This document shows, in pieces, positions 1-5,886 of a stretch of 8,595 bases of DNA; positions within the stretch are counted from its first letter, which is position 1; every line of letters starts with the position of its first letter. The notes under the pieces are model-generated. The model worked only from the letters and a program-made list of their open reading frames with translations, did not search any database and had not been told where the DNA came from. The DNA lies in contig CP070731.1 in assembly GCA_020347545.1 (NCBI GenBank), forward strand, positions 2,162,262-2,170,856. The letters are read 5' to 3'. Source of the DNA: Flavobacteriaceae bacterium (GTDB taxonomy: Bacteria; Bacteroidota; Bacteroidia; Flavobacteriales; Flavobacteriaceae). The position numbers and the translations under genes were made by a program.

Positions 1-1823
1 GCTTCGTCATACTGATAAGTAGCCAGTTGATTTTTGGTCAGCGAATCGTCAATGTTTTTCTTTATTTGCTGAGGAGAGATTCCATTTTCCTTATTGTACA
101 ATGACTGTTTTTCGCGTCTTCTTTTTGTTTCATCAATGGTCAATTGCATACTTCGGGTAATTTTATCCGCATACATGATGGCTTTGCCATTGACATTTCT
201 TGCGGCTCTTCCCACTGTCTGGGTTAGTGATCGATGACTTCTTAAAAAACCTTCTTTATCGGCATCTAAGATAGCAACAAGGGATACCTCGGGAAGATCA
301 AGTCCTTCTCTCAATAAATTGACCCCAATTAGAACGTCAAAAAGGCCTTTCCGAAGATCCGTCATAATCTCGATTCTTTCCAGAGTATCTACATCCGAAT
401 GAATATAGCGGCATCTTATCTGGATTCGGGACAAATATTTTGTCAGTTCTTCCGCCATTCTTTTGGTAAGGGTCGTCACAAGTATCCTTTCGTCAATTTC
501 AATGCGTTGTTGAATCTCTTCAATAAGGTCATCGATTTGATTTTTACTGGGCCTTACGTCAATATCCGGATCCAATAAGCCCGTAGGACGAATCACCTGT
601 TCAACAAAGACTCCTTCTGAATTCTGTAATTCATAGTCGGCCGGGGTGGCACTTATATAGATGACCTGGTTTTGAATGGCTTCGAATTCTTCAAATTTCA
701 AAGGCCTGTTATCCATTGCAGCAGGAAGTCGGAACCCGTATTCTACCAGATTTTCTTTTCTGGACCGGTCACCGCCATACATAGCATGGACCTGAGGTAT
801 TGTAACATGGCTTTCGTCTACGAGCATCAGATAGTCATTGGGAAAATAATCCAACAGGCAAAATGGTCTTGTGCCCGCGGGCCTGCCGTCCAAATACCTT
901 GAGTAATTTTCAATCCCGCTGCAATAACCTAGTTCTCTGATCATCTCCAGGTCAAACTCAGTTCTCTCTTTTAACCTTTTTGCTTCCAGAGCCCGCCCTG
1001 AATCCTGAAAGAATTCAACTTGTTTCATCAGGTCATCCTGTATTTCATGGATGGCATTTTGTAAAACATCCGGAGAGGTTACAAAAAGATTTGCAGGATA
1101 AATATTTAATTTTTCAAACTCATCTATGATTTCACCACTGATAAGATTAAAACTTTCTATTTCTTCAATTTCATCCCCAAAGAAATGAACCCTGAATCCA
1201 TATTCTCCATAAGAAGGATAAATTGTTATTGTATCTCCTTTCACCTTAAAGGTTCCGCTCTTGACTTCTTGCTCTGTTCTGGAATACAAGCTGGTCACAA
1301 GCTGATGTAAAAAACGCGTTCGGGCAATGTTTTGTCCTACTTCAATTTCAATTACATTTTTTTTAAATTCAACGGGATTACCTATACCATAAAGACAGCT
1401 TACCGAAGCAACGACCAAAACATCCCTTCTCCCCGATAAAAGTGCAGAGGTTGTACTTAGTCTCATCCTTTCAATTTCATCGTTAATGGAGAGATCTTTT
1501 TCTATATAAAGCCCTGTTGTGGGTATAAAAGCTTCGGGCTGGTAATAATCGTAATAGGAAACAAAATATTCAACGGCATTATTTGGGAAAAACTGCTTGA
1601 ATTCAGAATACAACTGACCGGCCAGGGTTTTGTTATGAGCCAAAACCAGCGTTGGTTTTTGAACCCTTTCAATGACATTGGCTGCGGTAAATGTTTTTCC
1701 TGATCCCGTGACTCCAAGAAGCACCTGATATTTTTCATCTTCCTTTATGCCTTTTACCAGTTCATTTATGGCATTTGGCTGATCTCCCGTTGGTTCGAAG
1801 TCTGAAACTATTTGAAATTGCAT
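1..1823 (-). CDS. uvrB: UvrABC excinuclease subunit B (partial, C-terminus cut by the window edge)
   Basis: UvrB is the damage-verifying helicase-like subunit of nucleotide excision repair. It is loaded by UvrA and recruits UvrC for the dual incision. The visible 607 residues read in one frame without interruption. Walker A GVTGSGKT is at residues 37-44, and the damage-probing beta-hairpin YYDYYQPEAFIP at 90-101. The DEAD-like Walker B DESH is at 336-339, followed by SATPADYE (391-398). The second helicase domain has GVNLLREGLDLPE (500-512) and the arginine-finger motif QTVGRAARN (535-543). The frame is still open at base 3. By comparison with the ~665-670 residue family, only the last ~55-60 residues are missing, including the UVR domain that binds UvrC. 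The ATG at 1821-1823 gives the family-typical N-terminus (MQFQIVSDFEPTGDQP). No Shine-Dalgarno sequence precedes it. The gene lies 30 bp behind the ABC permease on the same strand. Confidence 0.98.
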   Translation of the reverse strand, partial: MQFQIVSDFEPTGDQPNAINELVKGIKEDEKYQVLLGVTGSGKTFTAANVIERVQKPTLVLAHNKTLAGQLYSEFKQFFPNNAVEYFVSYYDYYQPEAFIPTTGLYIEKDLSINDEIERMRLSTTSALLSGRRDVLVVASVSCLYGIGNPVEFKKNVIEIEVGQNIARTRFLHQLVTSLYSRTEQEVKSGTFKVKGDTITIYPSYGEYGFRVHFFGDEIEEIESFNLISGEIIDEFEKLNIYPANLFVTSPDVLQNAIHEIQDDLMKQVEFFQDSGRALEAKRLKERTEFDLEMIRELGYCSGIENYSRYLDGRPAGTRPFCLLDYFPNDYLMLVDESHVTIPQVHAMYGGDRSRKENLVEYGFRLPAAMDNRPLKFEEFEAIQNQVIYISATPADYELQNSEGVFVEQVIRPTGLLDPDIDVRPSKNQIDDLIEEIQQRIEIDERILVTTLTKRMAEELTKYLSRIQIRCRYIHSDVDTLERIEIMTDLRKGLFDVLIGVNLLREGLDLPEVSLVAILDADKEGFLRSHRSLTQTVGRAARNVNGKAIMYADKITRSMQLTIDETKRRREKQSLYNKENGISPQQIKKNIDDSLTKNQLATYQYDE

Positions 1824-1827
1824 ACTG

Positions 1828-1835
1828 CAAAAATA
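1828..1835 (-). promoter_or_regulatory. Bacteroidota -7 promoter element (TATTTTTG) immediately before uvrB
   Basis: On the minus strand this octamer reads TATTTTTG, a perfect match to the Bacteroidota housekeeping -7 consensus TAnnTTTG. It ends only 4 nt (CAGT) before the uvrB ATG. Transcription from it would start at or next to the start codon, giving a leaderless or nearly leaderless mRNA. No TTG was found at the usual -33 distance, so the call rests on the -7 element alone. AT-rich sequence can produce such an octamer by chance. Confidence 0.45.
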
Positions 1836-1843
1836 GGATATTC

Positions 1844-1871
1844 AAATCACTAATTATAAATCACGAATTTT
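1844..1871. repeat. Imperfect tandem 14-bp direct repeat upstream of uvrB
   Basis: Two adjacent 14-mers, AAATCACTAATTAT (1844-1857) and AAATCACGAATTTT (1858-1871), match at 12 of 14 positions. They lie just upstream of the putative uvrB -7 element and run across the stop codon of the ABC permease. The spacing of just over one helical turn would allow a regulator to bind in tandem on one DNA face. No known operator is recognised, and chance similarity in AT-rich sequence is possible. Confidence 0.35.
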
Positions 1872-2690
1872 TAAAAGGTAGTAGGAACCATATATGAAAA
1901 TTGCTGTCCATCCAAGTACGATGGCAATCTCATACAACTGTATGCCGTAATCCGTACTAATATCCTCACCGATTTGATTGGCAAGTGTTTTAACGGCATT
2001 CAACCTAGAGAAAGGTTCATCGATCAAATTCCACATGGCTTTTAAAGGAGCGAATTGAAAGATGTAATCTGCAACATCAGTTCCTTTAAACAGATTCCAC
2101 TTAAAGATATTATAGCCTATGGTTTCAGCAAAAAACCAAACCAGCATGGCACCAACCGCAAAGGCGGATCGTTTGATTAAAACTCCTAAGAATAAACCGA
2201 AAGAAAAGAAACCGGTCAACTTGACGAAAAAGGCTATGAGATACTCCAGATCAGAAAAAATAATAGAGATTTCATTATAATCGGAGTAGATTAAACCAAG
2301 TACCATAGAGACGGCAAAAACAAATAAAGTCGAAATCAAAGCGAACAGGACCACGGTATAAAACTTGCTTAAAACGAATTCCTTCTTGCTCAAACCGTCG
2401 ATAAGATTTTGTTTCAGGGTCTTGTTACTGTATTCATTAGCCATCATGGATACGATAACCAATAAAAGAAAGAATTTAAAAAAGGCCGCTATAAACGTGT
2501 TAAAGTGCCAGATGTAAGGAAAATTAAAAATACCTTGTTCTGCCAGGTGAAATTGAATTGGGCCTATATCGAATTTTATGGCTGCAATAAGGGCTATTGA
2601 AGTAAGAAGGGCAAAATATACAAAGATCAGGATCTTGCTTGCCCTGCTGTTTTTCAATTTATGAATTTCTATGCTTAATAATCTTAACAT
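1854..2690 (-). CDS. ABC-2 type transporter permease subunit
   Basis: This 278-residue membrane protein is the transmembrane half of an ABC exporter and would pair with the ATPase encoded 22 bp upstream. Hydrophobic segments lie at about residues 20-38, 65-83, 110-134, 149-171, 176-194 and 253-273, giving the six helices usual for ABC-2 permeases. After helix 2 the stretch ANEYSNKTLKQNLIDGLSKK (84-103) fits the cytoplasmic coupling-helix region of this family (E..n.T..q....G.sk.e...sK). The N-terminus before helix 1 is short and basic. The ATG at 2688-2690 is preceded at 9 nt by AAAGGA on the minus strand, a reasonable ribosome site. The ATPase partner resembles bacitracin/lantibiotic-type exporters, so export of a peptide, lipid-linked compound or drug is plausible. 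The substrate cannot be read from the sequence, and no two-component system or immunity gene is adjacent to narrow it. Confidence 0.9.
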   Translation of the reverse strand: MLRLLSIEIHKLKNSRASKILIFVYFALLTSIALIAAIKFDIGPIQFHLAEQGIFNFPYIWHFNTFIAAFFKFFLLLVIVSMMANEYSNKTLKQNLIDGLSKKEFVLSKFYTVVLFALISTLFVFAVSMVLGLIYSDYNEISIIFSDLEYLIAFFVKLTGFFSFGLFLGVLIKRSAFAVGAMLVWFFAETIGYNIFKWNLFKGTDVADYIFQFAPLKAMWNLIDEPFSRLNAVKTLANQIGEDISTDYGIQLYEIAIVLGWTAIFIYGSYYLLKIRDL

Positions 2691-2712
2691 GATTCTTGAT
2701 CCTTTACCCTGA

Positions 2713-3612
2713 TCAGTGGTTATTAGTTATAGTTAGGAATTGTTGTTCTAAAGTTGGTTTTCTTTTTACAAGATGGGAGAGAACGATCTTATTTTTCATT
2801 AGATATTGATTAATTTCTCCGCTGGAAATTTCTTTACCGAGCTTAAGAAAAATTTTTCCGTCCTCTTCGCTGATATTTTCTATTCCGTCATAGTTTTTTA
2901 ATACTTCTATAATTTCTTTTTCAAATCCTTGGGACCTCAGCTCAACGACCCCGTAAGAAGAGGTCATTTCATCAACGCGACCCGAGTATAATTTTATTCC
3001 ATTCCTGATCACAACAACATGTGTACACACCTTTTCCACCTCATCCAGAAGATGTGAAGCGAGCAGTATGGTAGTGCCATTTGCCGCGATGGATCTAATA
3101 ATGCTTCTTATTTCATGTATTCCCTGAGGATCGAGGCCATTCGTAGGTTCATCAAGGATCAGTATTTCAGGATCGTTTAATAAGGCCGAAGCAATGGCGA
3201 GTCTTTGTTTCATCCCAAGGGAGAAGGTTTTGAACTTACTGTTTCGCCTTTCGTATAAATTTACTTCTCTTAATTTTTCGTCGATCTTGTCAAAGGGAAC
3301 TCCTTTGATTTTGCAAACCAACTGAAGGTTCTGAGTTGCGGTCATGTACGGATAAAAATTCGGTCGCTCGATGATGGCACCAACTTTTTTGAGTGCCTCA
3401 TGGGTAGACATGTTTCCGTCAAACCAGCTAAAGCTTCCGGAGGTTCTGTTCACTACATTCAGGATGATCCCCAGTGTAGTGGATTTCCCGCTGCCATTGG
3501 GGCCTAATATTCCATAGACATTGCCTTTGTGAATATCAAAAGAAAGATCATTGACCGCATGAATACGACCAAATTTCTTGTGAAGTTTGTTTAATGATAA
3601 TATGGTTTCCAA
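2713..3612 (-). CDS. ABC transporter ATP-binding protein (BcrA/NatA-like), TTG start
   Basis: This 299-residue ATPase would power the permease encoded 22 bp downstream. All core motifs are present: Walker A GPNGSGKST (37-45), signature SLGMKQR (131-137), Walker B LILDEP with D154 and E155, D-loop NGLDP (158-162) and switch histidine H187 in LASHLLDE. The Q-loop position carries E82 (AIIERPNFYPYMTA) instead of glutamine, as is common in the bacitracin-exporter BcrA subgroup. Residues ~215-299 form a C-terminal extension of the kind found in exporter ATPases of this class. The start is unusual. METILSLNKL is the expected N-terminus for the family, but the initiating codon at 3610-3612 is TTG. 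There is no ATG in this frame between the upstream in-frame stop and residue 68. AGGA lies only 1 nt before the TTG, too close for a normal Shine-Dalgarno interaction. The gene leads an apparent ATPase-permease-uvrB transcription unit. Confidence 0.95.
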   Translation of the reverse strand: METILSLNKLHKKFGRIHAVNDLSFDIHKGNVYGILGPNGSGKSTTLGIILNVVNRTSGSFSWFDGNMSTHEALKKVGAIIERPNFYPYMTATQNLQLVCKIKGVPFDKIDEKLREVNLYERRNSKFKTFSLGMKQRLAIASALLNDPEILILDEPTNGLDPQGIHEIRSIIRSIAANGTTILLASHLLDEVEKVCTHVVVIRNGIKLYSGRVDEMTSSYGVVELRSQGFEKEIIEVLKNYDGIENISEEDGKIFLKLGKEISSGEINQYLMKNKIVLSHLVKRKPTLEQQFLTITNNH

Positions 3613-3692
3613 GTCCTGATATTTTGGATGACATAAATTAGACGAACCATCTCTTAAAATGTTACTAAAAAATACAGCTTGAGGCTTAATTG

Positions 3693-3709
3693 TTAGGTTC
3701 TGCGCCTAA
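3693..3709. promoter_or_regulatory. Imperfect dyad in the divergent intergenic region (possible operator)
   Basis: The 17-bp sequence TTAGGTTCTGCGCCTAA has matching arms TTAGG/CCTAA and one further inner pair, so six of eight positions are symmetric around a central T. It lies in the 141-bp gap between the minus-strand ABC operon and the plus-strand gene at 3754. It sits between a TTG at 3690-3692 and a near-consensus -7 element TAAATTCG at 3717-3724, a position where a repressor could act. The spacer of 24 nt is longer than usual, so both the promoter and the operator readings are weak. No known regulator site is recognised. Confidence 0.25.
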
Positions 3710-3753
3710 AGTTTCTTAAATTCGTCGATATCAGATGTATTTAATCAAGGAAG

Positions 3754-4815
3754 ATGAATGAGAAATTAATTTCGAAGAAAAAACCTACTTTTCCAATTAA
3801 CGAGGAACTGTACAATTATCTGAGTACCTATAACAGAAGTATTAAGATTCCAATTTTTTACGATGATCTGCTTCGGTTTTCAGGCTCGGTCAATGTTTAT
3901 GATAAATACGACAAAGATACTTTATGGATCAGGGTGTATTACCCGGAATTTGAACAAAAGGAAATCGATCTTAGCCTGAAACGCATGTACAACATTTTAC
4001 ACGGAGACGGGAGTGAGGAGATTTTAGAGAATCTGATGATAGATGAAATAGACTATTGTACTTTCGGTAATTCCAAGCCGTTCAGGGTAAAGGTGAGAAA
4101 CATATTAAATGATAACTACACATACATTTATGTAAAGAAGGCTGACGCCTCAAGAGTTTATGGCCTTGAGTTTGAGCATCTTCTCTCACCCAATCATTTG
4201 AACTTTTTAATTTATAAGGATACACTTATTGAGGAACATGTTTTAGGAATTCCGGGAGACATGTTCATTGAAGAAAGCCTTGATTCAATCTCAAAGGCAG
4301 AAAAGCAAAGATTATCAAAGGAGTTTGTCAAATTCAATGAACGATCCACATTAAGACTGCTGGGTGATATGCGAGCCTATAATTATGTTATAGTTCCAAC
4401 CTATGATTTTGACCAGGTGCAGTACCGGATCAGGGCAATGGATTTTGACCAGCAAAGTTTTGAAGGTAAATTAAAGGTATACCGTCCGCAATTCTTCAAA
4501 GATAATTTTGCCTTTGTGAAAATGGTGGAAGAGAGTCTCGGTAAAGAGTCAGTGGAGCAATACAAAAAAGAAGAACGATCTGCTCTTGCAAAAAGACTCA
4601 AAGCTACGGGAAACAGAATTCGAAGATTGATGGAATGCATGAAAAACGATCAAATCTCAACACCTGAAAACGTTGAAATGCTTAAAAAGGATCTTGTTGA
4701 TTATACCCATGACAAAGATTTCAAAGAATGTAAAAACATGGGAGAGATCATTCAGGTGGTCTTCAATTTCGTTGTCAGGAACTACGAAAGTGTCAATGCT
4801 TACATTATCCGCTAA
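3754..4815 (+). CDS. Conserved-looking hypothetical protein with a kinase-like residue pattern
   Basis: I do not recognise a named family for this 353-residue soluble protein, which has no signal peptide or membrane helix. What can be seen is a residue order typical of kinase-like folds. A beta-strand lysine lies in YIYVKK (124-129; K128/K129), followed by a possible helix-C glutamate in GLEFEHL (E139/E141). A hinge-like stretch TLIEEHVLGIPGDMF spans 157-171. Next comes LLGDMRAYNYVIV (202-214), where D205 and N210 have the D-x4-N spacing of a catalytic loop, and then RAMDFDQQ (227-234), where D230 or D232 could be the metal ligand. The tail (about 265-353) is charged, helical and lysine-rich. 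The ATG at 3754 directly follows AAGGAAG. A short overlapping ATG frame upstream (from 3735) stops after eight codons. The gene appears to stand alone, divergent from the ABC operon and convergent with the PRiA4-like gene. Kinase activity is inference from spacing only; a degenerate or unrelated fold is possible. Confidence 0.9.
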   Translation: MNEKLISKKKPTFPINEELYNYLSTYNRSIKIPIFYDDLLRFSGSVNVYDKYDKDTLWIRVYYPEFEQKEIDLSLKRMYNILHGDGSEEILENLMIDEIDYCTFGNSKPFRVKVRNILNDNYTYIYVKKADASRVYGLEFEHLLSPNHLNFLIYKDTLIEEHVLGIPGDMFIEESLDSISKAEKQRLSKEFVKFNERSTLRLLGDMRAYNYVIVPTYDFDQVQYRIRAMDFDQQSFEGKLKVYRPQFFKDNFAFVKMVEESLGKESVEQYKKEERSALAKRLKATGNRIRRLMECMKNDQISTPENVEMLKKDLVDYTHDKDFKECKNMGEIIQVVFNFVVRNYESVNAYIIR

Positions 4816-4841
4816 AGCAGGAGCAGGATCAAGATGCTTTA
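4813..4841. terminator. Weak hairpin between convergent genes
   Basis: TAAAGCA (4813-4819, including the stop codon of the upstream gene) and TGCTTTA (4835-4841) form a 7-bp stem with a 15-nt loop. It lies in the 41-bp space between two convergent genes, where a bidirectional terminator would be expected. The stem is AT-rich, the loop is long and no clean U-tract follows on either strand, so its efficiency is doubtful. Confidence 0.22.
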
Positions 4842-4856
4842 AATGCGCTTATCGTT

Positions 4857-5363
4857 CTAATTAAAACTGAAATCCCCGAAGTCTTCGTCAAAATCTTCAT
4901 GTCCTTCTTCTTCTGAAAAGTCATCAGTGGAAAGATCTTCACTTTCGAAATAAATTTCAGGGGCATTGGTTGGCACCACGCCGAGAGATAAAAGGAGTGC
5001 CGGAAGTTCTATATTACTGTGTTCAAAATCGTTCTCGATTAATTCCACATAAAAAGACCACATGTTGAAAAAATCATAAACATAAATCATTTTGTCATTA
5101 GCCTGCTTTAGAACATCTTCCAGCTTAATTTCGCTCATTTGAATTTTTCTGTCGCGCCCTTCCCCCATATCAAAAAGAGGATGCTCTTCACCTTGAACCC
5201 ACGTATCGTCAGATCGGTAAAAAGATGCCATTTGATCGCCTGTAAACCCGAATGAATTAGTTATCGAATTATGCAGGTCCTCCAGTGAGGAGCCTGAATC
5301 GATGGCAATATCCCTTATTACATCTTCTTCAGTATTTAGAATTACCCTGATTTTGTACACCAT
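4857..5363 (-). CDS. PRiA4_ORF3-like protein ('IS1096 passenger TnpR family' label) with acidic tail
   Basis: The 168-residue protein resembles the plasmid pRiA4b ORF-3 family. It opens with a strand-rich domain (MVYKIRVIL, then DIAIDSGSSLEDLHNSITNS at about 18-37, where an input acidic helix follows). Next is the diagnostic block around residues 92-110, MIYVYDFFNMWSFYVELIE, which corresponds to the family's YDFGDxWxxxVxLE motif, here with FFN in place of FGD. The last ~32 residues (137-168) are strongly acidic, rich in D, E and F. The molecular function of the family is unknown. The databank name suggests transposition, but no transposase, resolvase catalytic motif or inverted repeat is present here, so this is a chromosomal gene of unknown role. 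The ATG at 5361-5363 has AGGA 4 nt upstream and a consensus -7 element at 5387-5394, supporting an independent short transcript. It is divergent from the menaquinone cluster. Confidence 0.85.
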   Translation of the reverse strand: MVYKIRVILNTEEDVIRDIAIDSGSSLEDLHNSITNSFGFTGDQMASFYRSDDTWVQGEEHPLFDMGEGRDRKIQMSEIKLEDVLKQANDKMIYVYDFFNMWSFYVELIENDFEHSNIELPALLLSLGVVPTNAPEIYFESEDLSTDDFSEEEGHEDFDEDFGDFSFN

Positions 5364-5386
5364 GATTTCCTAATCTAAATTTTTTG

Positions 5387-5394
5387 CAAAAATA
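5387..5394 (-). promoter_or_regulatory. Bacteroidota -7 promoter element (TATTTTTG) for the PRiA4-like gene
   Basis: The minus strand reads TATTTTTG, matching TAnnTTTG. It ends 23 nt before the ATG at 5363, which would give a leader of about 15-20 nt that includes the AGGA ribosome site. No TTG occurs at a good -33 spacing; the nearest, in CATTTGG, is only 11 nt upstream. The element overlaps a 12-bp A/T-rich palindrome (5381-5392). Confidence 0.5.
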
Positions 5395-5457
5395 CTACTT
5401 TAATCCAAATGTCTTACTTTTACCTTGTTAAAAGAATCTTTATTTTTAAAAAACAAA

Positions 5458-5886
5458 ATGGGCCATAGAAAAGTTTTGGATAAGCTCAATGCTTATAATA
5501 AAAATACCCTTATGGAAACACTGGATATTACCTATACGGAGGTGGGAGAGGACTACCTGGTGGCCAGTATGCCTGTAAATGAGAGAGTTCATCAACCTAT
5601 GGGTCTTTTGCATGGAGGAGCTTCCGTGGCTTTGGCTGAAAGTGTTGGTAGCGCTGCCTCTCTGCATTTTTTGGATCCGTCACAAGGAGAAGTGAGGGGA
5701 ATAGAGATTTCTGCCAATCACGTCAGAAGTATCAGACAAGGAGTGGTTCACGCCAAAGCCAGGCTGATGCATAAGGGAAGAACCACTTTACTTTGGGAAA
5801 TAAGGATAACTGACGAAAAGGATCGATTGATTTCTCTTTGTAAATTAACCTGTATTCTGCTTCAAAAGACCAAGGCTGACAGATGA
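5458..5886 (+). CDS. menI: Hotdog-fold acyl-CoA thioesterase, probable DHNA-CoA thioesterase MenI
   Basis: The 142-residue protein is a PaaI/YdiI-type hotdog thioesterase. In menaquinone synthesis MenI hydrolyses 1,4-dihydroxy-2-naphthoyl-CoA to free DHNA. The conserved core QPMGLLHGGASVALAES (46-62) carries Q46, H52 and E61, the same spacing as the active-site Q48, H54 and E63 of E. coli YdiI/MenI. GIEISANHVRS (81-91) matches the second conserved block (GLEINANHVRS in YdiI). Length and N-terminus also match YdiI. I chose the ATG at 5458. The open frame begins upstream at a TTG (5425), but those 11 extra residues have no counterpart in the family. No Shine-Dalgarno sequence is visible; the leader is A-rich. 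The stop overlaps the next ATG by 4 nt (ATGA), so the hydrolase and menF probably follow on the same transcript. That neighbourhood favours MenI over a phenylacetate-pathway thioesterase. Confidence 0.88.
   Translation: MGHRKVLDKLNAYNKNTLMETLDITYTEVGEDYLVASMPVNERVHQPMGLLHGGASVALAESVGSAASLHFLDPSQGEVRGIEISANHVRSIRQGVVHAKARLMHKGRTTLLWEIRITDEKDRLISLCKLTCILLQKTKADR

Noticed and set aside
672..902. Plus-strand open frame of 76 codons
   Set aside because: It lies wholly inside uvrB on the other strand, where the UvrB motifs read without a break.
1502..1738. Minus-strand open frame of 78 codons
   Set aside because: It is an alternative frame over the UvrB N-terminal region, including the Walker A codons, with no recognisable protein features.
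4401..4640. Minus-strand frame, and the plus-strand frame at 4673-4864
   Set aside because: Both are out-of-frame shadows of the 353-residue gene. The second also runs into the convergent intergenic space but has no ribosome site or protein-like composition.
4857..5363. Mobile element suggested by the 'IS1096 TnpR' family name
   Set aside because: No transposase, resolvase motif, terminal inverted repeats or target duplication is visible nearby.
5381..5392. Perfect palindrome TTTTTGCAAAAA
   Set aside because: It is made almost entirely of A and T runs around the -7 element and is likely a by-product of that element; there is no support for an operator.
5417..5434. Inverted repeat CTTTTA/TAAAAG before menI
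   Set aside because: The arms are only 6 bp and AT-rich, so chance occurrence is likely. Nearby -7 look-alikes (TACTTTTA) are also weak.
5425..5457. Extended N-terminus of the thioesterase from a TTG codon
   Set aside because: The extra 11 residues do not match the family, while the ATG at 5458 gives the YdiI-like start.
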